Positions 34,606 to 44,931 are shown, counted from the first letter of the stretch. The stretch: 64,000 nucleotides of DNA from JAGVSR01 sp963750715 (GCA_963750715.1 CAVVRP010000001.1:1-64000); one strand, 5' to 3'. The notes: a model not told the origin generated them from the sequence alone. Made by a program: numbers and translations.

Positions 34606-34759
34606 TCCAGGCCCCCGGGGTTCTTCTCTCGGAATGGCACGCATTCTTCCGCCCCTGTATTAGGGAAATATTGTCGGGCTCAGATAGAAATTAGAATTCG
34701 GCCCGTCGAAACAGTTCCGGTCAATGCTTGCCTATTGGCGCACGGTGGCGCTTCCAATG

Positions 34760-35100
34760 TGCGCTTTGCGAACGACGGATTCCGTCGCGCTACAAGCATT
34801 CGCTGCTAGTCTATGCAACCGAGTGGCTGCGCCAGATCCCAAACCTCACAATCATCGGCGACGCGCTCGAAAAAGCGAGTGTGATTTCGCTCGTCATCAA
34901 AGGCGTCCCGAGTGAGGAGGTCAGGGCGAGGCTCAACAAGCACGGCATCGCGGTTCGCTCCGCCCACCGCAGCGCGCAGCCGATCTCGCGGCGCTTCGGC
35001 CACGAAACGACGGTGCGACCGTCATTGGCGTTCTACAATACATTTGGTGAAATTGATGTGTTGGTCGCGGCGTTGAAGGAAATCCAGGCGGAGATGGGTA
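34760..35100 (+). pseudogene. Cysteine desulfurase (SufS/CsdA type) C-terminal relic, active-site Cys lost
   Basis: Reads LLVYATEWLRQIPNLTIIGD, EKASVISLVIKGVPSEEVRA, LNKHGIAVRSAHRSAQP and RRFGHETTVRPSLAFYNT. In active SufS-type enzymes the segment is GHHCAQP; here it is AHRSAQP, so the persulfide-forming Cys is Ser. The PLP-binding part is missing. Ends just left of the nos cluster. Confidence 0.8.
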
Positions 35101-35116
35101 TCATGCGCTGCCGGTC

Positions 35117-35143
35117 GGCCGGAAGCTGTCGCAGCTTCGGCCG
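35117..35143. terminator. Hairpin at the end of the nos cluster
   Basis: CGGCCGGAAGCTG and CAGCTTCGGCCG form a near-perfect stem with a 3-nt loop, 23 bases beyond the nosX stop. No T run. Confidence 0.5.
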
Positions 35144-35165
35144 TTCAACTCCAGGCTGGTACTGC

Positions 35166-36161
35166 TCAAACCCAGTAGCCCTTGGCTCCACCAAGCGGCA
35201 CCACGAACACGCGGGCATCCGGTGCGAGAAGCGTACGCCATGAACTTTCAGGCAACAGAGAAAGCGCCGTCGACAACCCGTCAGCGCGAGTGGCGCGATC
35301 GGCAGTCACGGTAACGCTTGCCCATCGTGCTGCCGGCCTGCCGGTGTGCGGGTCGAGGATATGCGCGATGCGGCCTGCCTTATCGAAGTGCGTGCCAAGG
35401 TTGCTCGACGTTGCCACCGCGCCTGTCGCGAGCGGAAAGCACTCGATGATGAGCGTGCGATCGATGGGGTCTAGTACGCCGACACGCCAGCTCGTTCCGT
35501 CCCACTTCGGTGCGAGGGCCAGTTGCTCGCCCATGTCGATGAGAACATGCGCGAAGCCGCGTCCGCGTAGGATGTCGCCGACCTTGTCCGTAATGTAGCC
35601 CTGCGCGATGCCGTTCAGCGTCACTTCCATGCCGGGCTTGCGGAGAACGATGCTGCCATCCTCGACACGGACGTTTCGCCAATCGACGAGAGCGAGCGCG
35701 CTGGCCAACTCCGACGTGTCCGGTCCCGCGGGAGAGGCACCCGGCGTGCTGAAGTGGCGGGCATAAAGTGCCCATAACGGCTGGATCGAGGGATCGAACG
35801 CGCCGCGGGTCCTGGCCGCCAACATGAGTGCCTCGGTGAGGACGATGCGCAGATCGGCGGGTGCATCGTCGAGGCGTCCGCTCACATTGAGCCGCATCAG
35901 GGCGCTGTCGGGGCGGTACAGGCTGAAGATGGCCTCGAGCCGGCCGACCTCCGCGAGGCAAGCTGCGATCGCGTCTTTCGCCTCCGCTTCGTCGGGGTGC
36001 TGGAGCGTGAGGGTTGCCGGGGCGCCAAGTGCGATGCCGCTCCACGTCGCGGTCCAGGCTATTGTTCGCCGCGGCAATGCCGAAGCCCCGGCGACCGCGG
36101 CGGCAATGGTGATGAAGCGGCGGCGATTGATGAAAGCCGAGCTGCTTACGAAACTCCTCAT
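35166..36161 (-). CDS. nosX: NosX, FAD:protein FMN transferase of the nos cluster
   Basis: 331 residues with a Tat-type signal (NRRRFITIAAAVAGASALP). ApbE-family motifs: GAPATLTLQHPD, IFSLYRPDSALMRLN, RTRGAFDPSIQPLWALY, VTLNGIAQGYITDKV, HVLIDMGEQLAL and HILDPHTGRPA. These bind FAD and metal and attach FMN through a phosphoester bond to a Thr of the partner flavoprotein, here NosR. Exported to the periplasm. Last gene of the cluster; its start overlaps the end of nosL by 4 bases (ATGA), indicating translational coupling. Confidence 0.92.
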   Translation of the reverse strand: MRSFVSSSAFINRRRFITIAAAVAGASALPRRTIAWTATWSGIALGAPATLTLQHPDEAEAKDAIAACLAEVGRLEAIFSLYRPDSALMRLNVSGRLDDAPADLRIVLTEALMLAARTRGAFDPSIQPLWALYARHFSTPGASPAGPDTSELASALALVDWRNVRVEDGSIVLRKPGMEVTLNGIAQGYITDKVGDILRGRGFAHVLIDMGEQLALAPKWDGTSWRVGVLDPIDRTLIIECFPLATGAVATSSNLGTHFDKAGRIAHILDPHTGRPAARWASVTVTADRATRADGLSTALSLLPESSWRTLLAPDARVFVVPLGGAKGYWV

Positions 36162-36673
36162 GTCTCACCTCCGTTGATGGACGGCGTTTCGACCAAGACA
36201 GCGCGCTTGGCTTCCGCATAGCCCACCACGCGTCCTCCGTTTTCCTTGGCAAAGGTCTCCGCCGCCTCGCGCGCCTTGAATGGGATTGTTTCGCTTCCGC
36301 CCATACCGGAGGACTTGCGGCTCTCGACGACATACCAGGCCTTCTGCGCCTCGATCCACGAGCCCGGTGCCGGCTTCTCCCAAGTGCCGTGCGCCATGTC
36401 GTTCACCCAGAAGCCCGCGATCTCGCGGTCGCTGACGACCTCCGTCGCGACGTAGGTGAGCGCGTCGCGGACGGAGGAGAACCACAACGGGTCCGTCCAA
36501 CCCTTGGGCAGGATCTGCCCTTTAGGTCCGGCGTGCTCGGCCAGTCCCATGCGGCAGAAGAAGCCGATTGAAGTTGCGTCGGGTTCGCGGGGCGCCGCGA
36601 ACCGCCCTTTGTCGGGGCCGCATGCAGAGAGGATAGCCAGCACTGCAATTGCAACGAGCGGACGCAGCGTCAT
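36158..36673 (-). CDS. nosL: NosL, copper-binding lipoprotein
   Basis: 171 residues from the ATG at 36673, chosen because it overlaps the nosY stop by ATGA and opens a lipoprotein signal (VAIAVLAILSACGPD, lipobox Cys). The Cu(I)-binding region FFCRMGLAEHAGPKGQI is typical of NosL, and WFSSVRDALTY, FWVNDMAHGTWE and SRKSSGMGGSETIPF match the family. NosL delivers copper for NosZ centre assembly together with NosDFY, anchored to the outer face of a membrane. Confidence 0.92.
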   Translation of the reverse strand: MTLRPLVAIAVLAILSACGPDKGRFAAPREPDATSIGFFCRMGLAEHAGPKGQILPKGWTDPLWFSSVRDALTYVATEVVSDREIAGFWVNDMAHGTWEKPAPGSWIEAQKAWYVVESRKSSGMGGSETIPFKAREAAETFAKENGGRVVGYAEAKRAVLVETPSINGGET

Positions 36674-37494
36674 GCTTCCCTCCTGTCGAACACGAGCACG
36701 GCGGCGATCAGCGGCACGATGATCCATGCCAGAAGTGCCGCGAGTAAGACGATCGGACTGAACTGCGCCGACGCGGCGAGGCCGCCCATACCGGATATCT
36801 GCCGGACATTCTCGAACGCGGTGAGATTGAACAGACGATAAGCGTCAGCCGGATTGAACAGGAGAAGAGCCGGGAATATGTCCGCGCCCACGCCACCCTT
36901 GCTCGCCACCAGAAGCCCCATCAGCCCCAGGTCGAAGACGATGACGAACAGGAGCCAGAGGCCAACCGCCAAACCTGCCGCGGTGCTGCGCTCCGCCACG
37001 ATAACGCTTGCCAGATAAGCGAGCGCCAGAAAAGCAAGACCGAGCAGGACCGAGCTTGCGAGCAGGCCAGCGAACGCCCGCCAGCTTTCAGCATCTGCGG
37101 TCCCCGTGACAGCAGCCGCCAAGCCTGCGGCACCGTACCCGACGAGCGTTGCGACAGCGAGGATGGCGGCGTGACCGAGGAACTTGCCGAGGATGATCTC
37201 GCCGCGCGTGACGGGATACGTGAGCATGAGGAGCAGGCACCCCCGCTCGCTCTCGCCGACGATGGCGTCATAGCCGATGAGGAGGGCGATGAGCGGCACG
37301 AGGAAGATCGTGAGGCTCGATATGCTGACGACCGTGACAGCCAGGGGCTTCACATCGACGAGACCTGCGGGCGTGGAGCCGAGAAACGTCAGCGCAAAGG
37401 CCAGCGCCGCAAGCAGCAGCGTCGCGCCGGCGACCCACCTGTTGCGCAAGCCATCGCGGAATTCCTTTGCGGCCAGGACGAAGATGGTGCTCAT
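36670..37494 (-). CDS. nosY: NosY, ABC permease of the NosDFY complex
   Basis: 274 residues with about six membrane helices (WVAGATLLLAALAFALTF, ISSLTIFLVPLIALLIGYD, AAILAVATLVGYGAAGLAA, LLASSVLLGLAFLALAYL, AAGLAVGLWLLFVIVF, PIVLLAALLAWIIVPLIAAV). IFVLAAKEFRDGLRNRW at the start and GESERGCLLLMLTYPVTRGE are conserved in NosY. Works with NosF (ATPase) and NosD to supply the sulfur or copper centre of NosZ. Six bases separate it from nosF. Confidence 0.92.
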   Translation of the reverse strand: MSTIFVLAAKEFRDGLRNRWVAGATLLLAALAFALTFLGSTPAGLVDVKPLAVTVVSISSLTIFLVPLIALLIGYDAIVGESERGCLLLMLTYPVTRGEIILGKFLGHAAILAVATLVGYGAAGLAAAVTGTADAESWRAFAGLLASSVLLGLAFLALAYLASVIVAERSTAAGLAVGLWLLFVIVFDLGLMGLLVASKGGVGADIFPALLLFNPADAYRLFNLTAFENVRQISGMGGLAASAQFSPIVLLAALLAWIIVPLIAAVLVFDRREA

Positions 37495-37499
37495 GGCGG

Positions 37500-38428
37500 C
37501 TAGTCCCTTCCGGCCGGGGCTGCGATCGGCCGGCCGCTGAAGTGCAGATAGAGATCGTCGAGGGTCGGCGGACGCACCTCCACGTCCGTGCAGAGGGTCC
37601 CGCAGTCGGCGAGCGCGCGCAGGAGATCCATCTTCCGGGTCACGGGGCAGTCGATCTCGATGACCCCGGCATCGCTGCCAACGGTCTTGCGGAAGGCTCC
37701 ATTCAGCTTCTTCGAGATCGCGGCGGCGTCGCCCTTTGCCCGCACATTCACCGGCAGATCCGGCGTCTGCGGCGTAGCGTGTCGAGATCGCCGAAGGCCA
37801 CGAGGCGACCGTCGCGCATGATGGCGGCGAGATCCGTCCGTGCTTCGAGCTCCGTCAGGATGTGGGAGGAGAGAAGCACAGTTGTTCCCGCCCGGGTGAG
37901 ATCGCGGATGATCTCGAAGAATTCGGTTCGCAGGACGGGATCGAGACCCGTGGTCGGCTCGTCGAGCAGGAGGAGCTTTGGTGTTCCGATAAGCGCCTGC
38001 GCGAGCCCGAGCCGCTGTCGCATGCCCTTCGAGTAGGTTTTCACTTTCTGTTTGGCAGCGTTCGTCAGGCCGACGCGTTCAAGCAAGGTCGAGACCTCCC
38101 GCGGGTCCGCCTTCTTGAGACGGGCGAAGAAGGTGAGCGTATCGGCGCCCGTCATCTGGTCGTGGAACGCGACGTTCTCGGGGAGGAAGCCGAGCCGCGC
38201 GCGGAAATCGGTGCCGGCTATCGCTGGGTTTTCCCCCAGCACATCGATGCGCCCGCGCGTAGGCCGGATGAGACCCAGGACGAGCTTCATGAGCGTCGTC
38301 TTGCCGGCGCCGTTGTGGCCGATAAGCGCGACGCAACGGCCTTCCGGGATCGCGAGGCTCACACCGTCGAGCACGGTGCGCCCGCCGTAGTCTTTTCCGG
38401 CACCGTCGATGATGATTGCATTCATCAC
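37500..38428 (-). pseudogene. nosF: NosF, ABC ATPase, frameshifted near its C-terminal third
   Basis: The first 226 codons hold the full nucleotide-binding core: Walker A GHNGAGKTT, signature YSKGMRQRLGLAQAL, Walker B LLLLDEPTTGLD and the switch His in LLSSHILTE. Near 37770 one base is missing, so the frame stops after DTLRRRRRICR; the rest (LPVNVRAKGDAAAIS to the end at 37500) is in another frame. Joined, the length (~309 residues) is normal for NosF. All ATPase motifs precede the break. Confidence 0.85.
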
Positions 38429-38432
38429 TGCC

Positions 38433-39770
38433 TCACATGATCGGTCGGCTGTCGCTTCCCGCCTGGGCGGGATCGCGCGGCGCAGGCGTGAGATCGATGC
38501 CCTCGAGCAACGGCACGGGTGGCTGTCCTGGCAGCATCAGGGGAAAACTGTCCATCGCGCCGCCGGGATACAGTGTCGGCAACTGCTCCTGGACGAAGCG
38601 GAGGGTTTGCACGGCCGGGCTCGCGATCAGGAGCTTGGCGAGCGGATAGCGCCACAGAACCCAGTCGACGAGCGTGTTGGGGCGATAGGCGGCGTCGGCA
38701 ATGCCGTTGCCGTCGAGGTCGAATGCGGGATTGTCGCTCCAGTAGTTTCCGCGTCCTTGGTAGGACCACTCGTAGGTCTTGAGGCCCGTGTACTTGACCT
38801 GGAACTCGTTGGAGAGAAACGTGTTGCCGTAAAACTTATTGTTCTCTGAGCCGCCGGTGAAGTGGACGCCGACGCCGCATTGTTCGAAGCGGTTGTCGTG
38901 GATGTCATTGCCAGCCGAGGTGTAGACGAACAGGCATTTCTCACCGGTGCCATAGATGAAGTTCTGCGCCACCTCCGACTTGTGCGTCGTGTGCAGCATC
39001 AGGCCGTGGTGCAGGTCGGCGATCGAGAGGTTACGGTAGACCTTGAGATTTTTGGAGTACATGAGTGCGAAACCGACGTGGTTTCGTATCGAGATATTGT
39101 CGGTAATCTCGTTGTCGTTGGCGTACATATAGTGGATCGCGAAGCGCAGCCCTTCGAAGCGGTTGGACCGGATTACGTTCCCGTGGCTGATCTCGATGTA
39201 GATGCCGTCGCGGCCGCTGGTGACGCTGTTGCCTTCCACGAGCGAGGCTGAGGTGTTCCAGATGTGAATACCGTTACCGCGATCGTTCAGCCAGAGGTCG
39301 CTGCGATTGGCGATCCGGTTGTTGCGCACCTTGGCATTCTTGCATCCGTGCAGGACGATTCCGAATAGGTTGTCCTGCAGCGCGTTGTTCTCGATCGTGA
39401 CGCCGTCCGAGCCCTGCTCGACGTAGATGCCGCTGTCGAAGGTCTCGCCCTTCGTTCCCGATCCGCCGACCGATAGACCGCGAACGGTCACGCCGGACGC
39501 AAGGATCTTGATTGCCGTCCCCGATCCGCCAGCATCAATCACAGCGCCTTCCTGTCCTTCGAGGATGAGCGGCTTGTTGATAATGAGCGGACCGGCATGG
39601 ACGCCATTTGCCAGAACGAGGCGATCGCCGGATGCAGCCCGTGCAACTGCCTCGGCAAGATTGTTCCCGCCCGAAAGGACGGAAGTATCGGCTGCGCGCG
39701 CCATGAAGCTTCCCGCCAGGAGACATCCGGCGGCCAAACCAACAAGCGCGTGCAACCGTCCGAGCTTCAC
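38433..39770 (-). CDS. nosD: NosD, periplasmic copper-insertion partner of NosFY
   Basis: 445 residues from the GTG at 39770, placed two bases after the nosZ stop; the frame is open further up inside nosZ but that is not used. Signal peptide VGLAAGCLLAGSFMARAA. Then right-handed beta-helix repeats of the NosD/CASH type: GVTIENNALQDNLFGI, GNSVTSGRDGIYIEISH, DNEITDNISIRNHVGFALM, HDNRFEQCGVGVHF. It scaffolds copper and sulfur delivery to NosZ. Intact, unlike its neighbours nosZ and nosF. Confidence 0.92.
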   Translation of the reverse strand: MKLGRLHALVGLAAGCLLAGSFMARAADTSVLSGGNNLAEAVARAASGDRLVLANGVHAGPLIINKPLILEGQEGAVIDAGGSGTAIKILASGVTVRGLSVGGSGTKGETFDSGIYVEQGSDGVTIENNALQDNLFGIVLHGCKNAKVRNNRIANRSDLWLNDRGNGIHIWNTSASLVEGNSVTSGRDGIYIEISHGNVIRSNRFEGLRFAIHYMYANDNEITDNISIRNHVGFALMYSKNLKVYRNLSIADLHHGLMLHTTHKSEVAQNFIYGTGEKCLFVYTSAGNDIHDNRFEQCGVGVHFTGGSENNKFYGNTFLSNEFQVKYTGLKTYEWSYQGRGNYWSDNPAFDLDGNGIADAAYRPNTLVDWVLWRYPLAKLLIASPAVQTLRFVQEQLPTLYPGGAMDSFPLMLPGQPPVPLLEGIDLTPAPRDPAQAGSDSRPIM

Positions 39771-39772
39771 CG

Positions 39773-41713
39773 TCAGACTCCCGCGTCCTCGACCAGCATC
39801 TGCCCCGACATTTCCATGTGCAGCGCATGGCAGAACCACTGGCAGTAGTAGTAGTGCACGCCGGGATTGGCCGCTGTGAACGTAACCGAGGCGGTTGCTT
39901 GCGGAGCGACTTCCATGGCGACGCCGTAGTCGACGATCGTGAACCCGTGGGAGAGGTCGACGACGTCGTCCGTGTTCGTCACGAAAACCGTCACCTCATC
40001 GCCTTTCTTGACCTTGAACTGTGTCAGTCCAAACGCCGGCGCCGCGGCCGTCATGTAAACACGGACCTTGTCGCCGTCGCGGATGACCTTGTTGTCCTCG
40101 TCGAGCTTGACGCCGTCCTTCTTCGCCCAGTTCGCTGCGCGAACTTGAAGAACGGGTCGTCGCGCTTCCAGACCTCGAGGGGATTGAGCTTCGACTTGTG
40201 CATGATGGTCGCGTCATGAGGCTCCGAAAAGGCCGGACCATCGTGAACCAGGACCATCTTGTCGCCTGAGATGTCGATCAGCTGATCATTCTCCGGCTTC
40301 AAGGGTCCGACGTTCAGGAAGCGATCCTTTGAAAACTTGCAAAGCGCAACCGCCCACTTGCCGTCGGCCTCCTTGGTCTCACCGTGCGTGGCGTTGATGT
40401 GCCCAATCTGATAGTGCACATCGATCTTCTGCTTGACCGGATTGACCTTCTCGCCTTTGTAGGCGCGGATCGCTTCATCGATGTTCCACTTCACCACTTG
40501 GCTATCGAGGAAGAGCGAGGTGTAGGCGTTGCCCTTCCCGTCGAAGGTCGTGTGGAGCGGACCCAGTCCCACCTCCAGATTGCCGACGATCGCATCCTCG
40601 CCTTTGACTTTGCCGGCGAACACGTCGTCGAATTTGTCCCAGGCAAAGATCGTCACCGTCGGCGACAGCTTGCCGTTGATGATGAGATGCTTGCCATCCG
40701 GCGCTGCGTTGCAGCCGTGCGGGCTGTTGGCGACCGGAATATAGACCGTGATGCCGAGCTTCGAGGTCTTGCGCCCGTCGAGCACTTTGATCCCGTTGAT
40801 CTCCTCGAACTTCCCATCCTTGATCGCCTTCTCGATGGCTGGAATGTTGAAGACCACGATGTGGTCCTTGTCGACTCGCGGTCATCTCGGCGACGGTGAT
40901 GCCCTCCTCGGCATTGTAGCAGGTCGAGGCCACGTACTTGCCGCTGTAGTCGGCATCGTTGTTGTCTAGGTTGCCCGAGACGATCACCTGCCAGGCGACC
41001 TCCATCGTGTCGCCGTCGACGGCCGAGAAGATCGAACTCCACTTCTTGTAGTCGTCGAGAAGCTTACCGACGTTGGGAATGGGAACGCGGTTCTCGCCGT
41101 TGCAGAACACGTAGCCGGTACGCGGAAAGCGCTGCAGCCTGAGGCCGTGGATGGAATGCGCGTTTGGTATCTGGATAATCTTGTCGCATTTCATGACGTC
41201 GAGCCTGATACGTCCCAGGCGGGTGTTCGCCTTGTCATTGACGAACAGAAAGCGGCCATCGTAGGCACCGTCGGTGTAGGACGGGCGCGGGTGATGAAGA
41301 TCGCCGTTGAGATAAGTCTTCTGGCCGGTAGCGGCGAGGAATGCCTTGCCTCCAGGCGTCAAGCCTTCGGTGAGAACCTGCAAGCTCTCATTCGTGATGC
41401 CCCAACCGGTGGCGCTGCAGCGGTTGAATACGGGGATGCGCATGAGTTCACGCATCGAGGGAAGGCCGAGGATGCGGACCTCGCCTGAATGCCCGCCCGA
41501 CCAGAAGCCGTAGTACTCGTCGAGCTTGCCGGGCGGTACGAGGGCCTTCTTATGGTAGTCCTCGTCACTGTCCGCGCGCGCCGTATCCGGTTGCGCGATC
41601 ATCACGGCGGTGCCGCCGGTCACGAGACCGGCCGTGCCGGCCACCGTTGCCACTGTGAGGCCCGTTCCTAGCAGTTCGCGTCTGCTAAGGCCGTCCTTTT
41701 CGTTGCTAGCCAT
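39773..41713 (-). pseudogene. nosZ: NosZ, nitrous oxide reductase (clade I), two frameshifts
   Basis: Reduces N2O to N2 in the periplasm. Tat signal SRRELLGTGLTVATV. CuZ His ligands are visible (NGDLHHPRPSYTDG, PNAHSIHG, NSPHGCNAAPDG, EPHDATI), and CuA at the C-terminus as DLSHGFTI and CQWFCHALHMEM. An extra base near 40878 shifts the frame after VAEMTAS; a missing base near 40138 shifts it after FFKFA. Three frames joined give a normal-length NosZ. Ligand residues are all kept, so decay is recent or the breaks are sequence errors. Confidence 0.88.
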
Positions 41714-44035
41714 GCGTTTTCTCCTTGGAGTTGATCGTCAGGGTGTAGGGTGCTGGCGGTTTTGGTGTGATCGGGTGCTGTGCTTCGCCGGCCATCGTGG
41801 CCGGTTGCTTCTTGCCGCGGCCTTCGCGTTTCATGACGAGGGGCGGACATTCGTGGTCGTCCCAGTAAACGACCTGGCAGTGCATGCAGTAGATGCACTC
41901 GTTGGGATTGATCTCGCCGAGCGGATGGATGGCGCCGACGGTGCATTGCTTGGCGCAGAGCTGACATTCGATGCCGCACTGCTTGCGCCGCTTCAGCCAG
42001 TCGAACATGCGCCCGCGCCCGGGAATGGCGAGGGCCCCGCCCAGGACGCACAGGTAGCGGCAGTAGAAACGCTCGACGAAGAGTCCGGCGGTCAGGAGCG
42101 AGAGCGCGAACAGAACGAACCACCATTCGCGCATGAAGTGCAGCAGAACGACTGTCTTGAAGGGCTCCACCTCTGCCAACTGTTCGGCGAACGCCATGTC
42201 ACCGAGCGAGACACCAAGCAGCCCCAGGAACAGGACATACTTGAGCGCCCAGAGCCGCTCGTGGAGATAGAAGGGAACGGTGATCTGCTGGATGCCGATG
42301 CGCCGCGCACCGTGGTTCAGCAACTCCTGCAATGCGCCGAACGGACATAGCCAGCCGCAGTAGGCGCCTCGACCCCAGAACAGCAGCGACACTGCTGTCG
42401 CGCACCATAGAATGAAGATCAGTGGCTCGAGCAGGAACTGCTCCCAGCGGAAGCCGGTGAGCACCGCATTCGAGAAGGTCAGGACATTGACGACTGAGAG
42501 CTGCGCCTTCGCGTAAAGCCCGAGCCAGAGAACGCTGAAAAGAAGGAAGCCGGCGCGCAGCCGCTCGAACAGGACGCGGTGCTGCACGAGCCAGTCCTGG
42601 AAGAAGAATATCAAGGTGAGGATTGTCAGTGCGATGGCGAGGATCGCGACGTCAAGCGCACGCGATCGCCAGATCTTGATCCAGAGAGCATTGGCGGCCG
42701 GACCCTCAGCTGCAGGTGCCGCTGCCTCTCCCGCAGGTGCGACTGCGCCATGCTCGATTGCGGGTTTTGCCGGCTCAGTGACCGTGGTTATGAAGTGTGC
42801 CGGCAACTGGTAGGAGAGCGAGAAGCTTGTGAAGGCCTTCTCGATAGGCCCCGTCGGACGCTGCGCGAGCAGCTCGATCCGGAAGCTCTTCGTCGGATCG
42901 AACTTCGCCGTCGCCGGAATCCGGAACAGCCCGATGTCCTTGAACTCCGGGTTCGGCTGCACGAGGCTGTCGACGCGTTTGTAGTCCTTATCCTTGAACA
43001 GGATCGTCTGGTCGTCCTGGACGAGCTGAAAGCGGTCGAAGATGCCGCCGCGCACAAAGCCCGAGCCGCGGAAGCTGTAGTCGCCGTTGGAGGCCATCAT
43101 GAGAACGCTCTGCCCGGGCGTGAGCCAGGAGGCGAGTGCTTTGTAATCCGCCTCGGCCATCAGCGACCGGCCGATGCTCTCGACGCTGAAAAGGCCGGCG
43201 TAGAGATCGATGAAGTCTTCGTCAGGGTTCCCCGCTTTGCCGTAGGGCTCGGGGCTGCCGACGCCGATCTTGGCGAAGTCCTTGTCAACCTCCTGGTTGA
43301 GCAGGTGAAGACGACGGATCGATCCTTCGCCGAGAAGCGTGGTCCAGTCCGTGTGCGCAAACGGGATTTGGGCGACAGCGGTGCGCTGGCCACCGGCAGC
43401 GGAGTCCGCGGTCCTGCGCGCCGGGCGCCGGGAACCCGGCCATGCCGCGCGACTTGGCGACGGCCAATGCCGTGCGCATCAGCCCGTCGTTGATGACCAC
43501 CGCGGTGACGGTCGCACCCGAAATGACATCGACCTGCTTGGAGGACGCCTCGCGCGACATGTCTATGATGTTGCGGCCGCGCGTAACGGGCGACGAAGCC
43601 GAACAGCTTGTCGGGCGATATGCCGACCAGCAGGATCGGTTCGTGATGCTCAATCACCTTCGCGCCGGTGATGGTTCCTTGGGTGTCGATCCCCGCAATG
43701 ATACGGATGGGCTTGCCGGAGTACCCAATGTCGGATGTCTCGAAGACGTAGCCGACGACGGTTCCGTTTCTGTATGCGGCGATGGCGGGAGGAATGCCTT
43801 CCACTGGGCCGAAGCGCTCTGCGCCGGCGAAAACCTCGTCAGGCTTGACGTCGGCCTTGTAGGCGCCAAACCCGGCGGCGCCGACCGTGTCTCCGCCTAC
43901 ACCGGACAGGAAACAAACCGCGATCATGCTGCACAGCAGCAACATCAGAACGCGGACGACTTTGTTCCTGCCGTTTTGCACGAAAGCCTCTCTCGTCGTG
44001 GACGGCTGCAATATCTTTGCGACCGGGCGCTCCAC
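41706..44035 (-). pseudogene. nosR: NosR, membrane flavo-iron-sulfur regulator/electron donor, two frameshifts
   Basis: From the GTG at 44035: signal helix VLMLLLCSMIAVCF, FMN-binding domain (TDG-type) with SDIGYSGKPIRIIAG and, after an extra base near 43582, SGATVTAVVINDGLMRTA. A second shift near 43425 leads to QIPFAHTDWTTLLGEGS and the rest in one frame. Then about five or six membrane helices, AYCGWLCPFGALQ, FYCRYLCVLGGALA, and two [4Fe-4S] motifs CGIECQLCAKQC and CIYCMHCQVVYWDDHEC. Overlaps nosZ by 8 bases. NosR feeds electrons to NosZ; NosX flavinylates it. Confidence 0.88.
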
Positions 44036-44070
44036 GCTTGACTGGCTATCGCGGGCGACGGCAGGACCAC

Positions 44071-44084
44071 TTGACTGCGATCAA
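44071..44084. promoter_or_regulatory. FNR/NnrR-type box for nosR
   Basis: TTGACTGCGATCAA, 36 bp upstream of the nosR start on the minus strand; half-sites TTGAC and ATCAA with a 4-bp spacer. Confidence 0.65.
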
Positions 44085-44096
44085 GGGCTCGGTCGA

Positions 44097-44110
44097 TTGA
44101 CCTATGTCAT
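44097..44110. promoter_or_regulatory. Second FNR-like box, toward the Crp/Fnr gene
   Basis: TTGACCTATGTCAT, one arm imperfect. It lies 100 bp before the regulator's ATG, 12 bp from the first box. Confidence 0.45.
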
Positions 44111-44209
44111 GGGCCCGATCCTGCTACGGTCATGCCCGCGTCACACGGACCCTCCGAGCGCGTCTTTCAATTCTTCCTGAGCACTCGAACAGTCTTGGAG
44201 AATGCGCGA

Positions 44210-44908
44210 ATGGATCAACGCGACTGGCAGATCGTCCGCTCTACCCCCCTCTTCGGGGCGATGTCGCAGGAGGTGACTCAGTCGATCATCGGCAATCAGG
44301 CCGTGCGCAGCTACGACAAGGACGTGGTGCTGTTCCAGCAAGGCGAGCCAGCAACCGGCTTTTATGTGGTGCTCGATGGCTGGGTGAAGCTGTTTCGCAT
44401 GACGCCGGACGGAGGCGAGGCTGTGGTAGGAGTCTTCCGGCGGGGCGAGACCTTCGCTGAAGCCGCAATTTTCCTCGGCGGGCGCTATCCCGTGAGTGCC
44501 GAAGTCGTCACCCCCTCGCGGCTCTTGCGCGTCGACGGCGAGGTCCTGCGCCGGCGCATCCGCGAACAGCCGGACGTGGCGCTCTCCATGCTGGCCTCGT
44601 CGTCCTATCACCTGAAGTCTCTGGTCGAGCAAATCGAGAAGATCAAGTTGCTGTCGGCGCCGCAGCGCATCGCGGATTTCATCGTCGGGCTGTGCCCGGT
44701 GCGCGAAGGCGCGGCCACCATCGAACTCCCCTACGAGAAGGCGCTGATCGCAAGCCGCCTCGGCATGAAGCCCGAAAGCCTGTCCCGGGCGCTGGCTAAG
44801 CTGCGCCCGCTGGGCGTCAGCGTCGATCGTGACCGGGTGTCGGTGGCCGACATCCAGCTTCTGTCGCGCTTCGTGGAGTCGAGCGACCGCGGCGAGGAAG
44901 GGTTCTAG
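44210..44908 (+). CDS. Crp/Fnr-family regulator (Dnr/NnrR-like)
   Basis: 232 residues from the ATG at 44210, with TTGGAG before it; an ATG at 44132 in frame is less likely. The cyclic-nucleotide-type sensor domain (VVLFQQGEPATGFYVVLDG, GETFAEAAIFLGGRYPVSAE) is followed by a dimer helix and an HTH (YEKALIASRLGMKPESLSRA). There is no N-terminal Cys cluster, so it is not an oxygen-sensing [4Fe-4S] FNR; this fits NO-responsive DNR/NnrR proteins. Divergent from nosR, next to nnrS: most likely the local nos/nnr regulator. Confidence 0.85.
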   Translation: MDQRDWQIVRSTPLFGAMSQEVTQSIIGNQAVRSYDKDVVLFQQGEPATGFYVVLDGWVKLFRMTPDGGEAVVGVFRRGETFAEAAIFLGGRYPVSAEVVTPSRLLRVDGEVLRRRIREQPDVALSMLASSSYHLKSLVEQIEKIKLLSAPQRIADFIVGLCPVREGAATIELPYEKALIASRLGMKPESLSRALAKLRPLGVSVDRDRVSVADIQLLSRFVESSDRGEEGF

Positions 44909-44931
44909 GGGTCGCACTTGGAAAACGCGGA

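Noticed and set aside
43160..43420. Continuation of the first NosR frame to 43160 as a separate protein
   Set aside because: After the frameshift the sequence is an out-of-frame reading of nosR.
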